64,000 nucleotides of DNA, from contig NZ_CP075583.1 of the NCBI RefSeq assembly GCF_023509035.1, positions 5,580,001 to 5,644,000 of the forward strand. Reading direction: 5' to 3'. The notes under the pieces are model-generated. The model saw only the letters and a program-made list of their open reading frames with translations. It was not told the DNA's origin and searched no databases. Positions within the stretch are counted from its first letter, which is position 1. Each line of letters begins with the position of its first letter. Source of the stretch: Janthinobacterium lividum (GTDB lineage: Bacteria; Pseudomonadota; Gammaproteobacteria; Burkholderiales; Burkholderiaceae_D). The position numbers and the translations under genes are program-made. Shown here in pieces: positions 9,372 through 18,381 of this stretch.

Positions 9372-10390
9372 TTGCAGACCAAACAAATCGACCATGTACT
9401 CGGCAAGCCCTACAGCGTGCCGCGCGAACGCAGCCGCTGGCCCTCGCTGGGCCTGGCGCTGGCGATGCACCTTGGCCTGCTGTTTTTCCTGTGGGTGGGC
9501 GTACACTGGCAAAATACGGAACCTGTCGCCGTCGAAGCGGAAGTATGGGACCTGAAAGTGCAGACGGCAGCGCCGCCGCCCGAAGTGGCGACGGACCCGG
9601 AGCCAACACCAGCGCCACCACCGGAACCAAAAGTGGAACAGCCGGCCCCGCCGCCACCGCCGCCGGTGGCAGCGCCCGAGCCGAAGGTTGACTTGCGCGA
9701 AGCGGAAATCGCCCTGGAGCGCAAGAAGGCCAAGCTGAAAGAAGAGAAAGCGGCAGCGGCAGCGGAAGAACGCCGCAAGCAGGAATTGAAGGAACGCGAG
9801 GAAGAAAAGCGCGAACTGGAAAAACAGAAGCAGAAAGAAAAAGACAAGGCTGAAAAGCTGGAAAAAGAAAAGGCCGATAAGCTGGAGAAAGCCAAGCAAG
9901 CCAAAGAGAAAGAAAAAGCGGCGGAAGAAAAAGCCGAGAAAGAACTGTCCGATAAAAAAGCGGCGGCGGAAAAAGCTGCCAAGGCGAAAAAAGCGGCGGA
10001 AGAGAAAAAAGCCGCCGACAAGGCGCGCGCCGAGGAAATGAGCCGCATCACGGGTGCGGCGGGCGCCGGCACAACGGGCACGGCCGCGAAAGCGACCGCG
10101 CCACGCAAGGACAGCGGCTATGTCGCTGCCCTGACGAGCAAGATCAAGAGCAATATCGCGTACAGCGGTAGCACGGACGTGCCGGGTAACCCGCGCGCCG
10201 TGTTCAAGATCGAGCAACTGCCAACTGGGGAAATTATTTCGGTCCGAAAGATTAAAAGTAGCGGCCTGCCGGCGTATGACAGCTCGGTGGAAAACGCCAT
10301 TAATAAATCGTCGCCACTGCCGAAGAAAAAGACGGCACCGTGGAACGCGAGATTGAACTCATATTCGAGATGAAGGATTTGCCTAAATGA
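9372..10390 (+). CDS. tolA: cell envelope protein TolA (C-terminus frameshifted in this sequence)
   Basis: TolA links TolQR in the inner membrane to TolB/Pal at the outer membrane. Start is a TTG at 9372 (an in-frame stop lies just upstream). Residues 22-44 form the anchor, followed by a Pro-rich stretch and about 130 residues of Lys/Ala/Glu-rich helix (UUF: KAEEKAAAEEK style), then the TonB-like C-domain. As read, the frame ends at 10373 after PKKKTAPWNARLNS. Adding one A to the run near 10327 restores PKKKDGTVEREIELIFEMKD and a stop at 10390 overlapping the tolB ATG, the normal family ending. I infer a one-base deletion error. Confidence 0.9.
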
Positions 10391-11664
10391 TGACCATGAA
10401 AAAAATGAGCTATGTCGTGCTCTGCGCCAGCCTGATGCTGGGAGCATCCGGCGCCCAGGCGCAGCTGCGCGTGGAGATTACGGGGATCGGCAGCAATCAG
10501 ATCCCGGTGGCTGTCGCCAGCTTTGTCAATGAATCGGCGGCACCGCAATCGCTGTCGGGCATTATCAAGGCCGACCTGGCGCGCAGCGGCGTGTTCAAGC
10601 TGATCGACGCCGATGCACCCGTATCGGAAACGGCGCCCGTCAGCTACGAGCAATGGAAGTCGCGCGGCGCCGACGCGCTGGCGGCCGGCACCGTGCAAAG
10701 CATGGCCGATGGCCGCCTGGACGTGCGCTACAAGCTGTTCGACACCATCAAGGGCGCGCAGATCTCCAGCATGAACAATGCGGCCGCGCCGCAGTTCAAC
10801 CGCCTGCTGGCACACAAGATCGCCGACGACATCTATGAAAAGCTGACGGGCGTCAAGGGCGCATTCGCCACGCGTATCGCCTACGTCACGCAATCGGGCC
10901 GCGAATACCGGCTGGAAGTGGCCGACGCCGATGGCGAAGGCATCCAGGTCGCCCTGCGCTCGAACGAACCGATCATTTCGCCGTCATGGTCGCCGGATGG
11001 CACCAAGGTCGCGTATGTGTCGTTTGAAAAGAAAAAGCCTATCGTCTACGTGCAAAACCTGGTGACGCGCCAGCGCACCATCGTCTCGAATGAAAAAGGC
11101 AGCAATTCGGCGCCAAGCTGGAGCCCGGACGGCTCGCGCCTGGCCGTGGCCCTGTCACGCGATGGCCATACCCAGGTCTACACCGTCAATGCCGACGGCA
11201 GCGGCTTGCGCCGCGTCAGCACCAGCAGCGGCATCGATACGGAACCCCAATTCTCGGCCGATGGCCAAAGCATTTACTTCACCAGCGATCGCAGCGGCGG
11301 ACCACAAATCTACCGCATGTCGGTCAGCGGCGGCGAAGCCAAGCGCGTGACGTTTGGCGGCTCCTACAACATCAGCCCGCGGATTTCGTCCGACGGGAAG
11401 ACACTTGCTTATATTTCCCGTCGCGACGGCAATTTCCAGCTCTACGCGCTCGACCTGGCTAGTGGCCAGGAACTGCGTCTGTCGGACACCGCCAACGACG
11501 AATCACCGAGCTTTTCGCCCAACGGGAAATATATCATGTACGCGACCGAATCCGGACGACGCAAGTCGCTGGCAGTGGTATCGGTGGATGGCCGCGTCAA
11601 ACAGCGTTTGACTACGCAAGCTGGCAATATCAAGGAGCCCACCTGGGGTCCTTTTATGAAGTAA
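10387..11664 (+). CDS. tolB: Tol-Pal translocation protein TolB
   Basis: 425-residue periplasmic protein with a signal peptide (residues 1-25, cut after AQA). The N-terminal TolB domain (25-160) is followed by a six-bladed beta-propeller with repeated SPSWSPDGTKVAYVS / SAPSWSPDGSRLAVALS / EPQFSADGQSIYFTSDR blades. It binds Pal and TolA. The ATG has AAGGA 7 bases upstream and overlaps the restored tolA stop, so the genes are translationally coupled. Confidence 0.97.
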   Translation: MMTMKKMSYVVLCASLMLGASGAQAQLRVEITGIGSNQIPVAVASFVNESAAPQSLSGIIKADLARSGVFKLIDADAPVSETAPVSYEQWKSRGADALAAGTVQSMADGRLDVRYKLFDTIKGAQISSMNNAAAPQFNRLLAHKIADDIYEKLTGVKGAFATRIAYVTQSGREYRLEVADADGEGIQVALRSNEPIISPSWSPDGTKVAYVSFEKKKPIVYVQNLVTRQRTIVSNEKGSNSAPSWSPDGSRLAVALSRDGHTQVYTVNADGSGLRRVSTSSGIDTEPQFSADGQSIYFTSDRSGGPQIYRMSVSGGEAKRVTFGGSYNISPRISSDGKTLAYISRRDGNFQLYALDLASGQELRLSDTANDESPSFSPNGKYIMYATESGRRKSLAVVSVDGRVKQRLTTQAGNIKEPTWGPFMK

Positions 11665-11707
11665 ATGCTGTACAGTTTCACCTTTAACCATGACCCGGAG
11701 AATAAAA

Positions 11708-12229
11708 ATGAGTAACTTTAAAAGTTTGGCTTTCATCGCCGCTACCGCAGCCTTGCTGTCCGCCTGCAGCACCCCAGTCAAAGTCGCAGAAACCCCAGTG
11801 GTTGAGCGCGCTCCTGAAAAAGTCGCAGCTCCAGTTGACACCCGTCAAGTTCAGCCAGTGACGACCGCATCGGTCGATCCACTGGACGATCCAAAAGGCG
11901 TGCTGGCGAACCGTAGCATCTACTTCGACTTCGACAAATACGTCGTGCGCGAAGCGGACACCCCAGTCGTGCAAAACCACGCTGGCTACTTGGTGAAAAC
12001 GCCTAGCCGCAAGATCCTGATCCAAGGTAACACCGATGAACGCGGTGGCGCTGAGTACAATCTGGCCCTGGGCCAGAAACGTGCTGAAGCCGTGCGCAAG
12101 TCGATGGCCGCCCTGGGCGTGCCAGAAGGCCAAATGGAAGCCGTGTCGCTGGGCAAAGAAAAGCCTAAAGCACAAGGCAGCAACGAAGCAGCATGGGCTG
12201 AAAACCGCCGCGCTGACATCGTTTATTGA
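11708..12229 (+). CDS. pal: peptidoglycan-associated lipoprotein Pal
   Basis: 173-residue outer-membrane lipoprotein. The lipobox is LLSACS at residues 17-22, and the C-terminal OmpA-like domain binds peptidoglycan (YFDFDKYVVREAD, GNTDERGGAEYNLALGQKRAEAV). I start at ATG 11708 because GGAG sits 7-8 bases before it and it gives a clean signal peptide; an upstream alternative adds only MTRRIK. Sits 43 bases after tolB. Confidence 0.96.
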   Translation: MSNFKSLAFIAATAALLSACSTPVKVAETPVVERAPEKVAAPVDTRQVQPVTTASVDPLDDPKGVLANRSIYFDFDKYVVREADTPVVQNHAGYLVKTPSRKILIQGNTDERGGAEYNLALGQKRAEAVRKSMAALGVPEGQMEAVSLGKEKPKAQGSNEAAWAENRRADIVY

Positions 12230-12364
12230 TGTTGACGGGTGAGCGCTGCAGCATTGACGCTTACCTAACTGGCCAGTCATAGGCATAATAATGGGGCGCA
12301 GCGCGGTGATTCACCGCCCGGCGCCCCGTTTGCATGTTTTGCGTAACCTTTGAAAGCCCGACCC

Positions 12365-13123
12365 ATGATGACATTCTCGAAAGCCGGCGTCGCCGCCGCC
12401 TTGATGGCCGCGTTTGCCTACCTGCCCCTGCACGCCAACGCCGCCCTGTTCGATGACGACGAAGCACGCAAGGCCATCCTCGAGCTGCGCGCCAAGGTCG
12501 ACGCCATGGCGCGCGACCTGAACAGCCGCATCGACACCAAGGCGGACAAGACCAGCACCTTGAGCCTGATCAACCAGCACGACCAGACCATGCAAGAGAT
12601 CGCCCGCCTGCGCGGCCAGATCGAAGTACTGGGCAACGACCTGGCGAACACGCAAAAGCGCCAGAAGGATTTCTACACCGACATCGACGCGCGCCTGCGC
12701 AAGCTCGAACCGCGCCAGGTCACCATCGATGGCCAGGAAGCGGCCGTGGGCGTATCCGAGCAAAGCTCGTACGAATCCGCATTTGGCCTATTCAAGTCGG
12801 GTGACTACAAAGGCGCCGTCACGGCGCTGGACGGCTTCGTGAAGCGCTATCCGGAATCGGCCTACGCGGCCAACGCGCAATACTGGCTGGGCAACGCCTA
12901 TTACGCCCAGCGCGACTGCAAGAGCGCCATCACGGCCCAACAGGCAGTACTGAAGCACTACCCGGACAGCCCTAAGGCGCCCGACGCCATGCTCAACATC
13001 GCCAGTTGCTACACGGAGCTGAAAGACAAGCCAAACGCCACCAAGACACTGAACGCGCTGATCTCGCGCTACCCGGACTCCAGCGCGGCCCAGGCAGCCA
13101 AGGAACGGGGCGGCAAAAAGTAA
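12365..13123 (+). CDS. cpoB: cell division coordinator CpoB (YbgF)
   Basis: 252-residue periplasmic protein that couples Tol-Pal to peptidoglycan synthesis at division. It has a signal peptide (to about residue 27, HANA/ALF), a coiled-coil trimerisation region (33-105), and three TPR units in the C-half (SSYESAFGLFKSGDYKGAV, AQYWLGNAYYAQRDCKSAI, APDAMLNIASCYTELKD). The start could be ATG 12365 or ATG 12368; a TTG 15 bases earlier is less likely. Last gene of the tol-pal block. Confidence 0.93.
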   Translation: MMTFSKAGVAAALMAAFAYLPLHANAALFDDDEARKAILELRAKVDAMARDLNSRIDTKADKTSTLSLINQHDQTMQEIARLRGQIEVLGNDLANTQKRQKDFYTDIDARLRKLEPRQVTIDGQEAAVGVSEQSSYESAFGLFKSGDYKGAVTALDGFVKRYPESAYAANAQYWLGNAYYAQRDCKSAITAQQAVLKHYPDSPKAPDAMLNIASCYTELKDKPNATKTLNALISRYPDSSAAQAAKERGGKK

Positions 13124-13150
13124 AAACGGGGAAAAAGTTGCCCGTTAGGT

Positions 13151-13179
13151 TTGACAGAATCCCGGGCACCCCCTATAAT
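13151..13179 (+). promoter_or_regulatory. strong sigma70 promoter for tRNA-Lys
   Basis: Consensus TTGACA (13151-13156), exact 17-base spacer, consensus TATAAT (13174-13179), 11 bases before the first tRNA-Lys. It reads as a classic stable-RNA promoter. Confidence 0.85.
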
Positions 13180-13190
13180 CTTCCTTCTTC

Positions 13191-13266
13191 GGGTCGTTAG
13201 CTCAGCTGGTAGAGCAGCGGACTTTTAATCCGTTGGTCGCAGGTTCGAATCCCGCACGGCCTACCA
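13191..13266 (+). tRNA. tRNA-Lys (anticodon UUU), copy 1
   Basis: 76 bases forming a full cloverleaf: acceptor GGGTCGT/ACGGCCT, D-arm AGCTCAGCTGGTAGAGCA, anticodon loop CTTTTAA with TTT, T-arm GGTTCGAATCC, encoded CCA. Identical to the four other copies in the window. Confidence 0.98.
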
Positions 13267-13355
13267 CGAATACGCAGTACTGATCTGCTTGCGAGTTGTA
13301 CTAGCAAGCATTTTTTTACGGCACAGTGTTACCGAAGTTGTTGTAAAAAGTTTTT

Positions 13356-13431
13356 GGGTCGTTAGCTCAGCTGGTAGAGCAGCGGACTTTTAATCCGTTG
13401 GTCGCAGGTTCGAATCCCGCACGGCCTACCA
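13356..13431 (+). tRNA. tRNA-Lys (anticodon UUU), copy 2
   Basis: Base-for-base copy of the tRNA at 13191, 89 bases downstream of it. CCA is encoded. It shares the upstream promoter and ends before a strong terminator. Confidence 0.98.
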
Positions 13432-13443
13432 AATACTTCAGAG

Positions 13444-13471
13444 AAGCCAACCGTTCGCGGTTGGCTTTTTT
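13444..13471 (+). terminator. rho-independent terminator after tRNA-Lys copies 1-2
   Basis: 10-bp stem AAGCCAACCG/CGGTTGGCTT with a stable TTCG tetraloop, followed by TTTT. The same hairpin and flank recur at 22582-22610. Confidence 0.92.
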
Positions 13472-13476
13472 GTTTT

Positions 13477-13776
13477 CTAGGCTTGCCTGGATCGCAGCCA
13501 CTCCTTCAGCGCATCATTCATGCGCGTCTGCCACCCATCACCGGTGGCCTTGAAGGCATCGAGAATTTCAGCGTCGAAGCGTATGGTCGTGCTAACCTTG
13601 CCGCCGGTGCCGGCAGGCCTGCCGCGGCGGCGTGCCACCTCCTGTCGCGCCTCGGGATGGGAAACGGGCTTCTCGCCTACTTGCCAGACACCCTGCTCAA
13701 AAAAACCGTCCGTCAGTTCGGGCGCGTCGTCCGGATCAACCCAGGCTTTGTTTGTATTTGTCGATTTCGCGTTCAT
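13477..13776 (-). CDS. brnA: BrnA-family antitoxin
   Basis: 99-residue DUF4415/BrnA-type antitoxin: acidic N-half and a ribbon-helix-helix-like C-half (KVSTTIRFDAEILDAFKATGDGWQTRMNDALKEWL). It should neutralise BrnT and repress the operon by binding the palindrome over the brnT start. It overlaps the 3' end of brnT by 41 bases, the normal BrnT-BrnA order (toxin first). Confidence 0.88.
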   Translation of the reverse strand: MNAKSTNTNKAWVDPDDAPELTDGFFEQGVWQVGEKPVSHPEARQEVARRRGRPAGTGGKVSTTIRFDAEILDAFKATGDGWQTRMNDALKEWLRSRQA

Positions 13777-14008
13777 TTGCCCTCCTCATGCTGATGATTC
13801 TGCGCGCCAAGCCACGCGGCGTCCAGACCAGCACGACCAGACGCTCGTCAAGCCAGCCGGCAGTGATGAAGCGGGGTTCGCCGTAGTCCTGGCGCTGGTC
13901 CGGCAGCGTAATGGTGAGCCCGCCAAACACTTCGCGCGCACGCGCAAAGTCGAGACCACGCTCGCCGAGCGTCTTTTCACGCTTGACAGCATCAAAAGTG
14001 ATTCTCAT
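13736..14008 (-). CDS. brnT: BrnT-family toxin (RelE-like ribonuclease)
   Basis: 90-residue BrnT/DUF497 toxin, a small RNase that blocks translation. Family pattern is clear: ITFDAVKREKTLGERGLDFARAREVF, then GEPRFITAGWLDERLVVLVWTPRG and RRIISMRRANEREIDKYKQ. First gene of the pair. It sits directly beside a tRNA-Lys cluster, a common place for acquired modules, though no att repeat is seen here. Confidence 0.88.
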   Translation of the reverse strand: MRITFDAVKREKTLGERGLDFARAREVFGGLTITLPDQRQDYGEPRFITAGWLDERLVVLVWTPRGLARRIISMRRANEREIDKYKQSLG

Positions 14009-14031
14009 TATTTATTGTAGTAACAAATAAT
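14007..14031. promoter_or_regulatory. candidate BrnA operator
   Basis: Imperfect palindrome ATTATTTATTG-TAG-TAACAAATAAT (9 of 11 pairs) that covers the brnT start codon and the bases before it. Autorepression by BrnA at such sites is known for the family; this assignment is inferred. Confidence 0.55.
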
Positions 14032-14091
14032 AGAAACAGCCAGCCCTATTTTCGAGCCAAGGGCCGCATCGGACCAGCTAGATCGCCGATC

Positions 14092-15261
14092 TTAACGCGA
14101 CACCAAAACCGGCCTCCCCGCCAGATGCGCCACCACACCACCCATCATCCGCCCCAGCGGCACCTCCACCCAGCGGTGAAACGCGGCCCCGGCCACCAGG
14201 CTGGCGCCCCAGGCGGTCAGCATGCCCAGCGCCTGCCACTGCGGCTCCAGCGGAACATACGTGATAAATAATGCATTCACCAGCAGGCTGACGGGAAAGT
14301 GGACGAGAAACACGGCATACGAGATACGGCCCAGGGCGTTGACGATGCGCCAGGCGCCGCCCTGGGATGGCGTGCGGGCGCGGCCGAACAGGAACAGGGC
14401 GCAAGCGACGATCAGGGCCAGGGCGATGCGGCTGCGGTAGTCGACTGCCAGGGCCAGCAGGACGGGCACGGCGGCCATGGCCATGAGCAAGGTCATGGCA
14501 CCAGGCTTGCGGGCCGGATCGCTGGCCCACCAGGCCAGCATGCCAAGGCCATAGCTGCCGAAGAAATACGGCGCCCAATTATCCCAGCCCGCGTCGAGAT
14601 TGAAATACAGCAGGGAAAAGGTGATGCCTACGGCGACGGCCAGCGGCATCACCCAGCCCATGCGCCGCTGGCCCGCCAGGCAGCCACCCAGCCACAGCAG
14701 CGATACCGTCAGCATATACAGCTGGAAATCGATGGCCACGTACCAGGCGCCGGCCGACAGCGATTCATAGCCCAGCACGCCGTGCAGCAGCAAGGCATGG
14801 GCGCTCAGCTGACCCAGGGTGACGGCGGCCGACATGGAGTTGTGCAACATCCAGATGCCAGCCACAGGCGTAATCACTGCGGCAAGCAAGGTGGCGGCCA
14901 GGAAAGGCGGCGCCAGCTTGGCATAGCGGCGCCAGATGGCTTGTAGCGGAGTGGCGATGCCGGGGGTGCCGGCAGGCGAGAGGGATTTGGCGACGAGAAA
15001 GCCGCCGATGACGAGGAACACTTGCACGGCGATACGCGCGCTGCCGCCCAGCCAGTCCAGCAACTCGGGCCACAGGGGCTGCACGTAGTCGGACATGGGT
15101 CCGTAAAACGCCAGATGGTGCAACACGATCAACTGTGCCGCGCCTGCTTTTAATACATTGATCCAGCCAAACTGCGGACGATTTGCCAGGTCCGCCTGTG
15201 ATACCGCTGCTACTGCCGTCATTCCCAATCCTTGCCGTGCCAGGTAGTGTCGCCAGCCCAT
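14092..15261 (-). CDS. acyltransferase 3 family membrane protein
   Basis: 389-residue integral membrane O-acyltransferase (OafA/YrhL class, acyl_transf_3). The N-terminal signature INVLKAGAAQLIVLHHLAFYGP has the conserved His pair position, and FLVIGGFLVAKSL marks a following helix. About ten hydrophobic segments follow, with RISYAVFLVHFPVSLLV near the end. Such proteins add acetyl or similar groups to surface sugars or lipids; the substrate cannot be told. The start may be ATG 15261 or ATG 15222. It stands alone between brnTA and an arsR gene. Confidence 0.8.
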   Translation of the reverse strand: MGWRHYLARQGLGMTAVAAVSQADLANRPQFGWINVLKAGAAQLIVLHHLAFYGPMSDYVQPLWPELLDWLGGSARIAVQVFLVIGGFLVAKSLSPAGTPGIATPLQAIWRRYAKLAPPFLAATLLAAVITPVAGIWMLHNSMSAAVTLGQLSAHALLLHGVLGYESLSAGAWYVAIDFQLYMLTVSLLWLGGCLAGQRRMGWVMPLAVAVGITFSLLYFNLDAGWDNWAPYFFGSYGLGMLAWWASDPARKPGAMTLLMAMAAVPVLLALAVDYRSRIALALIVACALFLFGRARTPSQGGAWRIVNALGRISYAVFLVHFPVSLLVNALFITYVPLEPQWQALGMLTAWGASLVAGAAFHRWVEVPLGRMMGGVVAHLAGRPVLVSR

Positions 15262-15344
15262 CGCGCAACAGGCGCGCGGCTGAGGATTTACCGAAAGGCA
15301 GACATGATAGCCGAGCCTGGAAGATGGCGTGGCACGGCAGGCGG

Positions 15345-15698
15345 CTAAGCTGCCGGCTTTTCCGCTTCCGGCGGCTCGGGCGTCAAGGGCTGCTGCGCCA
15401 GGATGGCATCCAGCAAGCCTGGGAAACGGCTCTCGATATCGGCGCGGCGCAGGGTGTTCATGTGCGTTGTGCCCGCGTTTTCCGTGTAGACGAGGCCCGC
15501 TTCGCGCAAGACCTTGAAATGGTGGGAGACGGTCGATTTCGGCCGCCCGCCATCGAGGTCGCCGCAGGCGGCCGCGTCCACGCGGGCCAGGTGGCGCACG
15601 ATGTCGAGGCGAATGGAATCACTCAAGGCGTAGAGCACGCGCTCGAGGACGAATTCGCTGGCGGGAGGATGTTTGTGTGGGCGCATGAGCAGAATCAT
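15345..15698 (-). CDS. ArsR-family transcriptional regulator
   Basis: 117-residue winged-helix repressor. The DNA-recognition helix is in RPKSTVSHHFKVLREAGLVYTENAGTTHMNTLR (residues 52-84). There is no CxC metal site, so a non-metal ligand is likely. It is divergent from xenA across 94 bases with a partial TTCG...CGAA palindrome, which suggests it controls xenA and itself. Confidence 0.85.
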   Translation of the reverse strand: MILLMRPHKHPPASEFVLERVLYALSDSIRLDIVRHLARVDAAACGDLDGGRPKSTVSHHFKVLREAGLVYTENAGTTHMNTLRRADIESRFPGLLDAILAQQPLTPEPPEAEKPAA

Positions 15699-15724
15699 AC
15701 AGCATGCGCTATACTAATTCCATT

Positions 15725-15741
15725 CTTCGAATATTTACGAA
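15725..15741. promoter_or_regulatory. candidate ArsR operator between arsR and xenA
   Basis: TTCGAATATTTACGAA, an inverted TTCG/CGAA pair in the AT-rich divergent promoter region. Assignment is by position only. Confidence 0.35.
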
Positions 15742-15792
15742 CTACCGAATCAGTATTACCCTATCTTTCCACCAACACACACAAAGGCCACC

Positions 15793-16881
15793 ATGTCCGC
15801 CCTCTTCCAACCATTCAGTCTTAAAGATATCACCCTGCGCAACCGTATCGCCGTGCCACCCATGTGCCAGTACATGGCTGTCGATGGCCATGCCAACGAC
15901 TGGCATTTGTCGCACTACGCGGGCATGGCCCGTGGCGGCGCCGGGCTGGTGATCGTCGAAGCGACAGCCGTGGCGCCAGAAGGCCGCATCACGCCCGGCT
16001 GCACGGGCATCTGGAACGATGACCTGGCGCAAGCCTTCGTGCCTGTCGTGAAAGCCATCAAGGCGGCCGGCTCCGTGCCCGGCATCCAGATCGCCCACGC
16101 GGGCCGCAAGGCCAGCGCCAACCGCCCATGGGAAGGCGACGACCATATCGCTGAAGGCGACGCGCGCGGCTGGCAAACCATCGCCCCGTCCGCCATCGCC
16201 TTTGGCGGCGGCCTGCCGAAAGTGCCGCGCGCCATGGACCTCGACGATATCGCCCGCGTGCAACAGAACTTCGTCGACGCGGCCGTGCGCGCCCGCGAAG
16301 TGGGCTTCGAATGGCTGGAACTGCACTTTGCCCACGGCTACCTGGCGCAAAGTTTCTTTTCCACCCATTCGAACCAGCGCGACGATATCTATGGCGGCAG
16401 CGTGGAAAACCGCAGCCGCTTCCTGCTGGAAACATTGAAGGCCGTGCGTGAAGTGTGGCCCGAGCACCTGCCGCTGACCATCCGCTTTGGCGTGCTGGAA
16501 TTCGATGGCCGCGACGAGCAAACCCTGCTCGAATCGATCGGCCTCGTGCGCCAGTTCAAGGATGCGGGCATGGATATGCTCAGCGTCAGCATGGGCTTTA
16601 CCATTCCCGACGTGGCTATCCCGTGGGGTCCTGCTTTCATGGGACCGATTGCAGAGCGCGTGCGCCGCGAAGCGGGTGTGCCGGTCTCGTCCGCCTGGGG
16701 CTTCGGCACGCCGGCCATCGCCGAGCGTGTCGTCAAGGAAGAGCAGCTCGACGTGGTAATGGTGGGCAAGGCGCACCTGGCCAATCCGCACTGGGCCTAC
16801 TTTGCCGCCAAGGAACTCGGCGTGGAGCGCGCCTCGTGGACCCTGCCCGCGCCGTACGCGCACTGGCTGGAACGCTATTGA
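15793..16881 (+). CDS. xenA: NADPH-dependent ene-reductase (old yellow enzyme, XenA type)
   Basis: 362-residue FMN enzyme that reduces activated C=C bonds and nitro-compounds. Very close in sequence to Pseudomonas xenobiotic reductase A: NRIAVPPMCQYMAVDG (active-site Cys about residue 25), QIAHAGRKAS, ELHFAHGYLAQSFFS with the substrate-binding HxxH region, and PVSSAWGFGTP. Class III (YqjM/XenA) by its length and Cys position. Ends one base before a convergent efflux gene. Confidence 0.92.
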   Translation: MSALFQPFSLKDITLRNRIAVPPMCQYMAVDGHANDWHLSHYAGMARGGAGLVIVEATAVAPEGRITPGCTGIWNDDLAQAFVPVVKAIKAAGSVPGIQIAHAGRKASANRPWEGDDHIAEGDARGWQTIAPSAIAFGGGLPKVPRAMDLDDIARVQQNFVDAAVRAREVGFEWLELHFAHGYLAQSFFSTHSNQRDDIYGGSVENRSRFLLETLKAVREVWPEHLPLTIRFGVLEFDGRDEQTLLESIGLVRQFKDAGMDMLSVSMGFTIPDVAIPWGPAFMGPIAERVRREAGVPVSSAWGFGTPAIAERVVKEEQLDVVMVGKAHLANPHWAYFAAKELGVERASWTLPAPYAHWLERY

Positions 16882-18381
16882 TCATCTTTCATCCTTGACC
16901 GTCGCCGGATGCCCCTCCAGGGGCAGTTCCGGCAGGAACAGCAGGAAGACCAATCCCAATAGCAGCAGCACGGCGCCGGCGCCAAACACGCTGGCGATCG
17001 CATGGCGGTACACTTCCACCGCCTGCGTCGCCGCCTGCGCACCCAGCGCCGAGACAGCTTCCACGCCATGTTGATGTAACTGGTGTGCCAGGATGGCGCC
17101 GGAGGCCGTCACGCCCAGCAAGCCACCCAGCGAGCGGAAAAAGGCCAGCATGGCCGTGCCCACGCCGCGCCGTGCCAGGGGCAAGGCATTTTGCACGGCG
17201 ATCGTCATGTTCGGCATCACCAGGCCCAGCCCCGTGCCCAGGAAGAAGATGGCCGGCTCGATGATCCAGTAACCGCGCGACGTTTCCATGGCCCAGGCCA
17301 GCACGGCAAACGCCAGCAGCGCCACCGCCAGCCCCGCCACCTGCACCATCTTGTACTTGCCCGAGCGCGACAGCACGCGGCCGTTGAACATCGACGACGC
17401 CACCAGCCCCACCATCATCGCCACCGTCATCACGCCCGATTCGGCGGGACTGGTGCCCATCACCAGCTGGAAGAACAGGGGGAAGAAGACGCTGGCGCCC
17501 ATCAGGCCCATGAAAGTCACGGCCATCACCAGGCTGGCGATATTGAAGGTGCGGTTTTCGAACAGGTCGGGCGGCAGCACGGGTTCATCCACCCGCCCCA
17601 CGTGGAACGCCAGCCAGATCCCCAGCAGCACGGCGACGCCGCCGCACACCTTGATGGCCAGCGCATCCCACCGCCACTCGGTGCCGCCCAGCGCCAGCAC
17701 CAGCAGGGCCGCCGTGATGGCGCCCGTCAGCAAGGCCGAACCCAGATAGTCGATCTTGTGCGCATGCGTGCGCACGGGTTTGCGCATGGCGCGCGCGATG
17801 ATGACAAAGGCGGCCGTGCCGATGGGCAGGTTGACAAAGAAAATCCAGTGCCACGACAAGGCATCCGTGATCACGCCGCCCAGCACGGGGCCCAGCACGC
17901 TGGTGACGGCAAACACGATGGGCACCATGCCTTGCCGCTTGCCACGCTCGGCCGGCGGCACGATGTCGCCGATGATGATTTGCGCCAGCGGCATGAAGCC
18001 GCCCGCACCGAGGCCCTGGATGGCGCGGAAGATGATCAGCTCCGTCATGTTCTGCGCCAGAGCACACAGCACGGAACCGAGCAAAAAGGTCAGCAAGGCC
18101 GTGAAGATCATGGGGCGGCGGCCATACTGGTCGGCCAGCTTGCCGTACAGGGGCATGGTGGCCGTCGACGCCAGCACATACGCCGTGACTACCCACGACA
18201 GGTGCGCCATGCCGCCCAGGTCGTCGACGATGCGCGGCAAGGCCGTGGCGACGATGCTCTGGTCCAGCGCGCCGAGGCCCAGCACGGCCATCAGGCCAAG
18301 ATAGATGGCGCGCACTTCGCGCTCGGTGACGGGTCTGGCCGCGTCTTTTTCTGCGCCTGCGGCGTGATCGTGGCCGCTCAT
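16882..18381 (-). CDS. MFS multidrug exporter, DHA2 (EmrB/QacA) family
   Basis: 499-residue 14-helix proton antiporter. Family motifs: LGALDQSIVATALPRIVDDLGG in helix 1, GKLADQYGRRPM (motif A), FRAIQGLGAGGFMPLAQ (motif B), and PVLGGVITD (motif C). It overlaps the marR gene by 4 bases, so regulator and pump form one transcript; induction by a drug-like ligand is the expected logic. Confidence 0.92.
   Translation of the reverse strand: MSGHDHAAGAEKDAARPVTEREVRAIYLGLMAVLGLGALDQSIVATALPRIVDDLGGMAHLSWVVTAYVLASTATMPLYGKLADQYGRRPMIFTALLTFLLGSVLCALAQNMTELIIFRAIQGLGAGGFMPLAQIIIGDIVPPAERGKRQGMVPIVFAVTSVLGPVLGGVITDALSWHWIFFVNLPIGTAAFVIIARAMRKPVRTHAHKIDYLGSALLTGAITAALLVLALGGTEWRWDALAIKVCGGVAVLLGIWLAFHVGRVDEPVLPPDLFENRTFNIASLVMAVTFMGLMGASVFFPLFFQLVMGTSPAESGVMTVAMMVGLVASSMFNGRVLSRSGKYKMVQVAGLAVALLAFAVLAWAMETSRGYWIIEPAIFFLGTGLGLVMPNMTIAVQNALPLARRGVGTAMLAFFRSLGGLLGVTASGAILAHQLHQHGVEAVSALGAQAATQAVEVYRHAIASVFGAGAVLLLLGLVFLLFLPELPLEGHPATVKDER

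Noticed and set aside
9630..10060. Repeat-rich Lys/Ala/Glu segment as a separate repetitive element
   Set aside because: This is the normal helical domain of TolA.
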